From Bacteroidales bacterium UBA1725 (GTDB lineage Bacteria > Bacteroidota > Bacteroidia > Bacteroidales > UBA932), in contig DCIN01000067.1 in NCBI GenBank assembly GCA_002315815.1, positions 1-9,496 on the forward strand: DNA of 9,496 bases, written 5' to 3'. Numbering within the stretch: position 1 is the first letter of the stretch; each line of letters opens with the position of its first letter. The notes under the pieces are model-generated. The model ran no database searches, was not told the DNA's origin, and saw nothing but the letters and a program-made list of their open reading frames with translations. Shown in pieces: positions 1 to 5,953 of the stretch. The position numbers and the translations under genes are program-made.

Positions 1-624
1 AGGAATTATTTCGGGAATGCAGGTAATAAGGTTCAATTTGTCTTCAAACATCTCCCGCACCCTGCCGTTCAGGGCCGGGTCACCGACAAGGACCGGCTTC
101 CCTTCACCGTCCACGAACAGAGAATGGAGTCTGGAGTCTGATGGCGGTATTGTAGAATTGTCTTTCAGGAAACTGTTGCGCTCATCCACATAGACCGGTA
201 TTCCGAACTCGAAATCCGAAACGACTCTTGCAATCGGCATCCCCTCGACTTCTCCGGAACGGATTAGAAGCACAAGTTCGAAAACCCCCGTCTCCTTCGA
301 CTGGGCGTACAGCGAGCCGTAGCATACCTCGAACTTGGATATCCGACACATCGTGCATTCAGTGGAATCAACATAGACTATCATCTTCGGCTTGCTTCTG
401 ACAGAATCCGGCATTGGATACACTTCCCCGCTCTGTGCAACACTCACTTCCTGAGGAAGTACTATCCTGCTGTCCATTATTCTCTGAATATCCCTGCGCA
501 GACGCACGCTTTCACAGCCAGTGGACAGAAATACTGTCACGAGCGGCAGGCACTGGGCCAATCGGGGCAACATATGCCGGGTTATCCGGGACAGCAGGGG
601 GCGTAATGGTTTTGCGGGGTTCAT
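1..624 (-). CDS. Lipoprotein with thioredoxin-like CxxC motif, C-terminus cut by window edge
   Basis: This minus-strand frame is open from the ATG at 624 to the window edge and encodes 208 residues, with the C-terminus missing. The N-terminus has several basic residues, a hydrophobic stretch (LPLVTVFL) and a lipobox LSTGC with Cys37, so it is probably a lipid-anchored envelope protein. After a variable region comes a strand KMIVYVDSTEC followed by the CTMC motif (Cys90, Cys93), the layout of a thioredoxin/redoxin fold. Near the end, a stretch of the form PVLVGDPALNGRVREMF resembles the last strand and helix of small Bacteroides redoxin-like lipoproteins. It may be a thiol-disulfide protein or a member of that poorly characterised family; its substrate is unknown. 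A second possible start is the ATG at 573, which would give Cys20; the longer form has a better basic n-region. I see no TAnnTTTG promoter directly upstream, and the gene is separated from the upstream esterase by 340 bp of hairpin-rich DNA. Confidence 0.8.
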   Translation of the reverse strand, partial: MNPAKPLRPLLSRITRHMLPRLAQCLPLVTVFLSTGCESVRLRRDIQRIMDSRIVLPQEVSVAQSGEVYPMPDSVRSKPKMIVYVDSTECTMCRISKFEVCYGSLYAQSKETGVFELVLLIRSGEVEGMPIARVVSDFEFGIPVYVDERNSFLKDNSTIPPSDSRLHSLFVDGEGKPVLVGDPALNGRVREMFEDKLNLITCIPEIIP

Positions 625-736
625 CAGTCGGTGTTTGCAATCTGTTCATCGGCCACAAGGCCGAGGAGCATCTACCCGCAAACATTAAAAAAAAAGGAAA
701 TCTCCAAATTTTTCTCAGGGAAAAAAGCTAAGAAAA

Positions 737-774
737 TTCCCACAAACGGCTATCAATTCATCCATTCGTGGGAA
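737..774 (-). terminator. Stem-loop with downstream T-rich tract, possible terminator
   Basis: The arms 737-746 (TTCCCACAAA) and 765-774 (TTCGTGGGAA) pair over 10 bp. On the minus-strand RNA the one non-Watson-Crick position is a G-U wobble. The loop is 18 nt. On the minus strand the stem is followed by a T-rich stretch containing TTTTCTTAGCTTTTTT. It could end or attenuate transcription arriving from the esterase gene. The long loop and interrupted T tract keep confidence low. Confidence 0.35.
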
Positions 775-798
775 AATCACCCGTCATCAGGGCCTTCC

Positions 799-824
799 GT
801 ACCGCTCAGGGCCTTCAGCGGTAC
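799..824 (-). repeat. Hairpin repeat, copy 1 of a 50-bp tandem pair
   Basis: A perfect 8-bp inverted repeat, GTACCGCT and AGCGGTAC, encloses a 10-nt loop (CAGGGCCTTC). The 33-bp block 797-829 recurs at 847-879 with about 26 identical positions, giving an exact 50-bp period. The 11-mer TCAGGGCCTTC also occurs alone at 787-797, just to the left, like a half copy. Its function is unknown. Confidence 0.75.
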
Positions 825-848
825 CAAACGCTACTCGCCGGGTCTATC

Positions 849-874
849 GTACCACTCAGGTCTTCCAATGGTAC
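849..874 (-). repeat. Hairpin repeat, copy 2 of a 50-bp tandem pair
   Basis: The arms GTACCACT and AATGGTAC enclose a 10-nt loop (CAGGTCTTCC), the same 8-10-8 geometry as the copy at 799-824. Compared with that copy, one stem pair changed from G:C to A:T on both sides. The neighbouring pair became a mismatch on the plus strand but a G-U wobble on minus-strand RNA. The sequence therefore drifted while the fold was kept. Confidence 0.7.
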
Positions 875-911
875 CAAACATCGGCAATAGGGAAGAATCC
901 GCAGGAAACAA

Positions 912-930
912 GTCATCGCGAACCGATGAC
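912..930 (-). terminator. Short stem-loop downstream of the esterase gene, possible terminator
   Basis: GTCATCG (912-918) and CGATGAC (924-930) form a perfect 7-bp stem with a 5-nt loop. It lies about 35 nt beyond the esterase stop codon, and on the minus strand it is followed by TTGTTT. That fits a weak intrinsic terminator for the esterase transcript. Confidence 0.4.
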
Positions 931-964
931 AAACGGCAAGCCCAAAAGTTTATGAAAAATGAAT

Positions 965-2314
965 TTATAGACAGAACGGGAATGCGGGAAGCCCGGCGGA
1001 GTTGAAGAGGTTTGGCTGTGCCGTCTCCCTCCAGGCGAAGCGGACGCTGACCGGAGATGATACATCCGGATGGCTCACCGCTATTTCAGTGGAGGAAATG
1101 ATATCGGCAATTGCCTGATGCCATATTCCATCTGAGCCTGCCACTTCGAACCATTTGAGCTGGGCATTGCTGCGAGGTTCGTTGGAGTTCGGTCTTGCCT
1201 TGAGACCCTCTGCACAGTGATTGAAACTTACAATTATCCTGTCTCCCTCCGTCTTCTTGGCCACTGCTCGTGGACCGGACCATTCGGCAGCATTGTCCAC
1301 CTTGTATTTCTGAGCCAGAGCCACAAGTGCAAGTCTCTGTCCCACAGTCCATTTATAGGATGGATGGATGTCTTCGAGATTATCCACAAGATCTGTAAGG
1401 CATACGATTTCACAGTTCTCGATTTCACGGGCTGCCCTGATTTGCTGCTGCCAGAAGAGAGGAAGTTCCTCGGCAGTTACCTTGGATCCTCTGTGAAGTC
1501 TGTCGGAGAAAGTGTGGGGGCAGAGCATCACAGTATAGAATGGAGCATCGGGGGCATTGAAGTCTGCCCTCCAGTTCTGGACCAGAGAACTGAACTTGTC
1601 GAAGTAGTTTCTGTCTTTCTGGGAGCAGTTTGTTTCTCCCTGATACCACAGGAAACCGGCTACGGCAAATGGAGCATAAGGTTTGAGCTGGAACTTGTAG
1701 AGCATCCCGTCCGGCAGCCACTGCTCTATGGAGGAGCCTCCCGATGCGGCAGAAATGATGCCGACAGGCAGGCTGAGGGAATCGCTGATGTTCTTGGCGA
1801 AGAAATAACCGGCGGCACTCACCGGAGCGAGAGTCTCACCGTCGGCAATGCGCCATCTGCCGCCACCACGTCCACTGTAGAAAACCCTGATGGACGGATT
1901 TGCAGCTTTCTGAAGCTCAAGCGTGGCCAAATCGTCGCCCTTCCGGGGTGCGGCCTGCCAACTGCGCTTCATCTCATAAGCCATATTTGACTGACCTGAA
2001 CATACCCAAACCTCTCCGACAGCGATTCCGCTGTATTCGACAGTCTCATTCTTTCCTTTGACGGTCATTCTGAGGCTCTGTCCCTCAGCTTTCAGGGCAG
2101 GAAGAGAAAGACTCCAGCTTCCGTCCTTACCGGCCTTAGTTCTGACCATCGCCAATCTGGAACCGTCAGACTCGTTGTACAGGCAGACCGTGACATTCTC
2201 GAATGCATCGGCACTTCCCCATACGGGAATAGTTCTCCCCTGCTGGAAAATCATTTGGTCGGAGAAGATTCCGGAAAGTGCCAACGTCAGAATCTGAAAA
2301 AAAAGAAGCTTCAT
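965..2314 (-). CDS. Secreted SGNH-type sialate O-acetylesterase-like esterase
   Basis: The 449-residue protein resembles sialate O-acetylesterases (SASA, SGNH hydrolase superfamily), which remove O-acetyl groups from sialic acids or, in many Bacteroidota relatives, from plant polysaccharides. The N-terminus (MKLLFFQILTLALSG) looks like a signal peptide that runs almost directly into the family start IFSDQMIFQQG. A beta-sandwich (about 20-95) precedes the catalytic domain. Visible motifs are CSGQSNM (105-111, nucleophile Ser109), SGGSSIEQWLP (191-201), WYQGETN (223-229) and EDIHP (314-318, catalytic Asp315 and His317), so the catalytic set looks intact. The stretch between EQWLP and WYQGETN is much shorter than in many family members, which usually carry several dozen extra residues there. 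The ATG at 2314 is 100 bp beyond the cysS stop, with a heptamer array in between. Substrate and true partner genes cannot be deduced from the sequence. Confidence 0.88.
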   Translation of the reverse strand: MKLLFFQILTLALSGIFSDQMIFQQGRTIPVWGSADAFENVTVCLYNESDGSRLAMVRTKAGKDGSWSLSLPALKAEGQSLRMTVKGKNETVEYSGIAVGEVWVCSGQSNMAYEMKRSWQAAPRKGDDLATLELQKAANPSIRVFYSGRGGGRWRIADGETLAPVSAAGYFFAKNISDSLSLPVGIISAASGGSSIEQWLPDGMLYKFQLKPYAPFAVAGFLWYQGETNCSQKDRNYFDKFSSLVQNWRADFNAPDAPFYTVMLCPHTFSDRLHRGSKVTAEELPLFWQQQIRAAREIENCEIVCLTDLVDNLEDIHPSYKWTVGQRLALVALAQKYKVDNAAEWSGPRAVAKKTEGDRIIVSFNHCAEGLKARPNSNEPRSNAQLKWFEVAGSDGIWHQAIADIISSTEIAVSHPDVSSPVSVRFAWRETAQPNLFNSAGLPAFPFCL

Positions 2315-2333
2315 AATACAGGTGTATGTTTTG

Positions 2334-2406
2334 GATACTGTTAGATACTGTTAGATACTGTTATTTGATACTGTTAAATATTGTTATTTGATACTGCTGG
2401 ATACTG
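2334..2406. repeat. Array of GATACTG heptamers spaced 10 and 13 bp
   Basis: GATACTG occurs at 2334, 2344, 2354, 2367, 2390 and 2400, with a degenerate copy AATATTG at 2377. The spacings are 10, 10, 13, 10, 13 and 10 bp: the basic unit is GATACTGTTA, sometimes extended by TTT. The array fills most of the 100-bp gap between the cysS stop and the esterase start, ending about 20 bp upstream of the esterase ATG. No TAnnTTTG promoter is visible in that gap on the minus strand. It may be a variable-number repeat, or a set of protein sites on one face of the helix. Confidence 0.85.
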
Positions 2407-2414
2407 TACTACAG

Positions 2415-3938
2415 TTACTCGATTGTCCACTCGGTGCCGTTCTTCCCGTCCTTCAGCTGAATTCCGAGCAGCTTGAGAGAATCACGGATATGGTCAGAAG
2501 CCGCCCAGTCTCTGGCTGCCTTGGCGGCGGATCTCTGCTCCACCACCATCTGCATCAGTCCGTCGATAATACGGCCCGACGCACTGTCTTCAGACTCATC
2601 CTTGAGTCCGAGAACGCCGAACACAATGTCATCGAAAAGCTGTACAAGGGCATCATAGTCCTCCCGGCAAAGGTTCACTGACCCGGCTTTGGCGGAATTG
2701 ACAAGACGTACGGCCTCGGAGATGTTGGCCAGAGCCACAGGAGTGTTCATATCATCGCAAAGCGCATCGTATACGCCGTCCCACAATGCCTTGACCTCAG
2801 GACTCGTTGCTCCGCAGCTCTGGGGTGCAACACCAAAGTTCTCCTCTCCGTACCTGTATTGAGAAGCCTTGCGCCCGGCCAGGGCGTAAAGATCCTTGGC
2901 CGCACTCATCAGCCGCTTCAAACCCTTCTGTGCAGCCTGTAATGCCTCGTTGGAAAAATCGAGCGTCCCTCTGTAATGAGCCTGCAGAATGAAGAAACGA
3001 ATGGTCATTGGGCTGTACGCCTGCTCGAGTTTGGGGTGATCTCCCGAGAACAGTTGGGGAAGAGTGATGAAATTGCCCAGACTCTTGCCCATTTTCTGTC
3101 CATTGATGGTAATCATATTGTTATGCACCCAGTAATGAACCCCCTGTGTACCGCGTGACGCGACATTCTGAGCTATCTCGCACTCGTGATGCGGGAACAT
3201 CAAGTCCATTCCGCCGCCGTGGATGTCAAACTCGCGTCCCAGATATTTCTCACCCATCACCGAACATTCCAGATGCCAACCGGGGAATCCTTCCCCCCAG
3301 GGTGAAGGCCAACGCATTATGTGTTCAGGTTCGGCTTTCTTCCATATCGCGAAATCGTAAGGAGCTTTCTTGTCGGACTGTCCGTCAAGACTTCGGGTGC
3401 CCTCCAGAGTGTCTTCAAGCGTTCTGCCGGAAAGCACGCCGTAGCGATGGTCGGCATTGTATTTCTCAACATCAAAATATATGCTTCCGTTACTCTGGTA
3501 TGCGTATCCTGCCTCAAGTATTCTCTTAACAGCCTCTATCTGCTCCACAATGTGTCCGGAGGCTCTCGGCTCTATGCTGGGAGGTGCCACGTTCAACAGT
3601 CGCATTGCCTCGTGATAGCGCAGCGTGTAGGTCTGCACCACCTCCATCGGCTCCAGCTGCTCGAGTCTGGCCTTCTTCGCTATCTTGTCCTCGCCCTCGT
3701 CGGCATCGTGCTCCAGATGGCCGACATCGGTAATGTTGCGTACATAACGCACCTTGTATCCCAGATGCCGGAGCAGTTTGCTGAGCACGTCATAAGTCAC
3801 ACCGGGGCGGGCGTGTCCGAGATGTGCGTCACCGTACACCGTAGGGCCGCAGACATACATTCCCACGTGCCCCGGATTCACCGGAACAAACAGTTCTTTC
3901 TTTCTTGTAAGTGTATTGGTAAGCAGAAGATTTCTCAT
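2415..3938 (-). CDS. cysS: Cysteine--tRNA ligase
   Basis: Class I aminoacyl-tRNA synthetase that charges tRNA-Cys with cysteine using ATP in the cytoplasm. The 507-residue product is full length. The nucleotide-binding HIGH motif appears as HLGH (39-42) and the KMSKS loop as KMGKS (282-286). The zinc site that selects cysteine is complete: Cys30 in CGPTVY, Cys225 in WHLECSVM, and His250 and Glu254 in HHECE, with the same spacing as in the E. coli enzyme. The C-terminal helical region holds the DALR-type tRNA-binding domain. The ATG at 3938 gives the usual start (MRNLLLTNTLTRKKE). It is divergent from the exonuclease gene across 54 bp that contain an inverted repeat with a promoter-like element. 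The next gene on the same strand is the esterase, 100 bp downstream; nothing suggests they work together. Confidence 0.98.
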   Translation of the reverse strand: MRNLLLTNTLTRKKELFVPVNPGHVGMYVCGPTVYGDAHLGHARPGVTYDVLSKLLRHLGYKVRYVRNITDVGHLEHDADEGEDKIAKKARLEQLEPMEVVQTYTLRYHEAMRLLNVAPPSIEPRASGHIVEQIEAVKRILEAGYAYQSNGSIYFDVEKYNADHRYGVLSGRTLEDTLEGTRSLDGQSDKKAPYDFAIWKKAEPEHIMRWPSPWGEGFPGWHLECSVMGEKYLGREFDIHGGGMDLMFPHHECEIAQNVASRGTQGVHYWVHNNMITINGQKMGKSLGNFITLPQLFSGDHPKLEQAYSPMTIRFFILQAHYRGTLDFSNEALQAAQKGLKRLMSAAKDLYALAGRKASQYRYGEENFGVAPQSCGATSPEVKALWDGVYDALCDDMNTPVALANISEAVRLVNSAKAGSVNLCREDYDALVQLFDDIVFGVLGLKDESEDSASGRIIDGLMQMVVEQRSAAKAARDWAASDHIRDSLKLLGIQLKDGKNGTEWTIE

Positions 3939-3959
3939 AAGCGCTGTGTTTTGAACTTA

Positions 3960-3988
3960 CGAAGATAGCAAATTATTCTCTATCTTCG
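3960..3988. promoter_or_regulatory. Inverted repeat giving divergent promoter-like boxes for cysS and xth
   Basis: CGAAGATAG (3960-3968) and CTATCTTCG (3980-3988) form a perfect 9-bp inverted repeat with an 11-bp centre. Each arm, read outward, contains TATCTTCG, one base from the Bacteroidota -7 consensus TAnnTTTG. Toward cysS, a CTTG lies 21 bp upstream of its box, a near match to the -33 element; toward xth the equivalent position reads CTTA. The xth-side box ends 4 nt before the xth ATG at 3993, so that transcript would be leaderless or nearly so. The symmetry may instead, or also, serve as an operator. Confidence 0.5.
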
Positions 3989-3992
3989 CAAG

Positions 3993-4739
3993 ATGAAACT
4001 TATCAGCTGGAACGTGAACGGACTCAGAGCCGTATGCGGCAAAGGATTCGCCGACATATTCGCAGGTTTTGACGCGGACTTTGTCTGTCTGCAGGAAACC
4101 AAACTTCAAGCAGGACAGATCGAATTGGAATTCCCCGGATACGGTTCTTGGTGGAACTATGCCGACAAGAAAGGTTATTCCGGAACCGTCATCTATTCCA
4201 AGCTCCAACCCCTGTCAGTCAATTACGGCATAGGAGTGGACGAATTCGACCACGAGGGAAGGGTAATTACCTTCGAGACGGAAGGATTCTTCCTGGTGAA
4301 CGTCTATACCCCAAATTCGCAGGACGGTCTCCGCAGACTTGACTGGAGGATGGCCTGGGAGGATGCCTTTAGGAAATATCTCAGCAGTCTTGCAACCCGC
4401 AAATCCGTGATAGTATGCGGCGATATGAACGTGGCCCACGAGGAAATCGACCTCAAGAACCCTTCCACGAACCACTTCAACGCCGGATTCTCTGATGAAG
4501 AGAGAGGCAAGTTCTCTGAACTGCTGGCCGCCGGATTCACCGACAGCTGGAGACTGCAGCATCCCTGCGAGGCCAAGTATTCCTGGTGGTCATACCGTAT
4601 GGCAGCCCGCGAAAGAAACGTTGGGTGGCGCATAGACTATTTCCTTGTATCTTCCGATATGGCCGGCAGAATTGTGTCCACCGACATTCTCAACGAAGTG
4701 TTCGGATCCGACCACTGCCCGGTGGAGCTGGTCATCTGA
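3993..4739 (+). CDS. xth: Exodeoxyribonuclease III / AP endonuclease
   Basis: Cytoplasmic DNA repair nuclease of the endonuclease/exonuclease/phosphatase superfamily that cuts at abasic sites and trims 3' ends. The 248-residue protein has the full motif series: MKLISWNVNGLRA (1-13) with Asn7, LQETKLQ with Glu35 for the metal, GYSGTVIYS (61-69), VNVYTPN with Tyr105, GDMNVAHEEIDLKNP with Asp144 and Asn146, NVGWRIDYFLVS (209-220) and the terminal GSDHCPVE with Asp240 and His241. Nothing essential is missing. It is the only plus-strand gene in the window, divergent from cysS and convergent with the MFS gene, whose stop is 32 bp away. The start is fixed by the conserved N-terminus and lies just after the TATCTTCG box. 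I see no clear terminator in the short convergent gap. Confidence 0.97.
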   Translation: MKLISWNVNGLRAVCGKGFADIFAGFDADFVCLQETKLQAGQIELEFPGYGSWWNYADKKGYSGTVIYSKLQPLSVNYGIGVDEFDHEGRVITFETEGFFLVNVYTPNSQDGLRRLDWRMAWEDAFRKYLSSLATRKSVIVCGDMNVAHEEIDLKNPSTNHFNAGFSDEERGKFSELLAAGFTDSWRLQHPCEAKYSWWSYRMAARERNVGWRIDYFLVSSDMAGRIVSTDILNEVFGSDHCPVELVI

Positions 4740-4771
4740 ACGGACCAGCAGCACCCTCAAGTCTCAAGGAG

Positions 4772-5953
4772 CTATTTCTTCAGATTCGGAAGAGCCACAG
4801 CCACAAGACCGAGAAGAGGAGAAAAAGCCACAGCCGCATACACTGTGCGTATGCCATACAAGTCTATGTACCTGCCAAGCAAGGCCGAGACAATTCCTCC
4901 GACCCCGAAAGCGAATCCGAAGAACAGGCCGGAAACCAGACCAAGTTTGTTGGGGATGAGTTCCTGGGCATAGAGCAATATGGCCGGGAAAGCCGAAGAC
5001 AGGACGAAACCTGAACAGAAACTGAGGACTATTGTCGCTGCCAATCCGGCGTGAGGCATAGCGAGACTGAACGGGGCAGTACCCAGAATAGATATGAGAA
5101 TCACCCACTTGCGCCCTATCTTGTCACCTATCGGGCCACCTGCCAGAGTCCCTGCTGCAGTGGCGAACAGGAAGACGAAAAGGCAGATTTGCGATGCCTG
5201 TACCGTGAGCGAAAATCTGTCAATCAGGTAAAAGGTATAATAACTCCTGAGGCTCTCCAGATATACATATTTGGAAATGATGAGAATACAAATGATTATC
5301 ACAATAGCTGCGGTGCGAGCGGTTCCGAACGGAGCGGGACGTTTCACAGCAGCCTGTCCCCTGCCTCCGTGTTCTTTGAGGTAGCCCTTATACCATTTTG
5401 TGACAAAGCCGGCTACAGTGTATGACAGACAGGAAGCGATGACGAACCAGAGCAGATGCCTTCTGGTATAAGGAGCTACAAGAAGAGCTACAAGAAGCGG
5501 TCCCACGGATCCTCCGAAATTGCCCCCCACCTGAAACACTGACTGGGCAAAACCTCTTTTGCCTCCCGATGCCAGAGATGTGATTCTGGAAGCCTCTGGA
5601 TGGATTACGGACGATCCCAGTCCTATGGCAAACACAGAAACATACACCGCGGCAATGCTTCCGGCAAAGGATATCCCTATCATTCCGAGCATAGAGAATG
5701 TTGTGGCCAGCAGTATGCTTCTGGAAAAAGGATGCCTGTCGAAGAAAAGCCCGACGAGGGGCTGGAACACCGATGCAGAAATCTGATATATCAGGGAGAT
5801 AGTACCTATCTGGGCAAAAGAAAGGTCCAGATCAGCCTTGAGCAAAGGGTAGCTGGCAGTAACTGTGCTCTGCATCAAATCATTGAGCAGATGCACCATA
5901 CTCAGCGAGAGCAGTACCGGAAGGGTGGCTCTTGTAGCAGGATTCAGTTTCAT
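4772..5953 (-). CDS. MFS transporter, fosmidomycin resistance (Fsr) family
   Basis: A 393-residue inner-membrane transporter with about 12 hydrophobic segments and a central basic loop (about 185-212). It resembles the Fsr branch of the major facilitator superfamily. Supporting stretches are HLLNDLMQSTV (21-31), LSFAQIGTISLIYQ (44-57), QPLVGLFFDRHP (64-75, motif A), the GSSVIHPEASR segment (113-123) and SVFQVGGNFGGSVGP (138-152), plus a second motif A, GGPIGDKIGRK (272-282). E. coli Fsr exports fosmidomycin, but most relatives have unknown substrates. Its ATG overlaps the stop of the PL11 lyase by four bases (ATGA, 5950-5953), so the two are probably co-transcribed and translationally coupled. 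This suggests a role related to pectin breakdown, such as sugar or by-product transport, although the family is not a known oligosaccharide importer. It ends 32 bp from the convergent xth stop. Confidence 0.9.
   Translation of the reverse strand: MKLNPATRATLPVLLSLSMVHLLNDLMQSTVTASYPLLKADLDLSFAQIGTISLIYQISASVFQPLVGLFFDRHPFSRSILLATTFSMLGMIGISFAGSIAAVYVSVFAIGLGSSVIHPEASRITSLASGGKRGFAQSVFQVGGNFGGSVGPLLVALLVAPYTRRHLLWFVIASCLSYTVAGFVTKWYKGYLKEHGGRGQAAVKRPAPFGTARTAAIVIIICILIISKYVYLESLRSYYTFYLIDRFSLTVQASQICLFVFLFATAAGTLAGGPIGDKIGRKWVILISILGTAPFSLAMPHAGLAATIVLSFCSGFVLSSAFPAILLYAQELIPNKLGLVSGLFFGFAFGVGGIVSALLGRYIDLYGIRTVYAAVAFSPLLGLVAVALPNLKK

Larger units (their letters stand above)
625..964. other. 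Gene-free, hairpin-rich intergenic region
   Basis: No convincing gene lies here. The stretch separates two minus-strand genes and carries a series of inverted repeats. From left to right these are a 6-bp stem at 649-664 (TCGGCC/GGCCGA, loop ACAA), an A9 run at 687-695 (T9 on the minus strand), a 10-bp stem at 737-774, two stems exactly 50 bp apart at 799-824 and 849-874, and a 7-bp stem at 912-930. The number of structures is more than termination of one gene needs. I found no TAnnTTTG promoter for the downstream lipoprotein gene here. Confidence 0.7.

Noticed and set aside
797..896. CRISPR-like array
   Set aside because: Only two diverged units with a 50-bp period are present, with no conserved repeat plus unique spacers and no cas genes. 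They are better described as tandem hairpins.
414..1005. Two overlapping plus-strand open frames near the left edge
   Set aside because: One is mostly antisense to the lipoprotein gene and the other runs through the hairpin-rich spacer. Their translations are low in order and show no motif.
1217..1990. Plus-strand open frame of 257 codons
   Set aside because: It is antisense to the esterase, whose catalytic motifs all lie on the minus strand.
2334..2406. CRISPR or origin iterons
   Set aside because: The heptamers are too short and closely packed for CRISPR, and no replication gene or DnaA box cluster is nearby.
3321..3968. Plus-strand open frame of 215 codons
   Set aside because: It is antisense to the cysS 5' half, including the HIGH and zinc-site region, and ends in the divergent promoter. 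No domain is visible.
4740..4771. Bidirectional terminator between the convergent xth and MFS genes
   Set aside because: The 32-bp gap contains no stem with a T tract that I can see.
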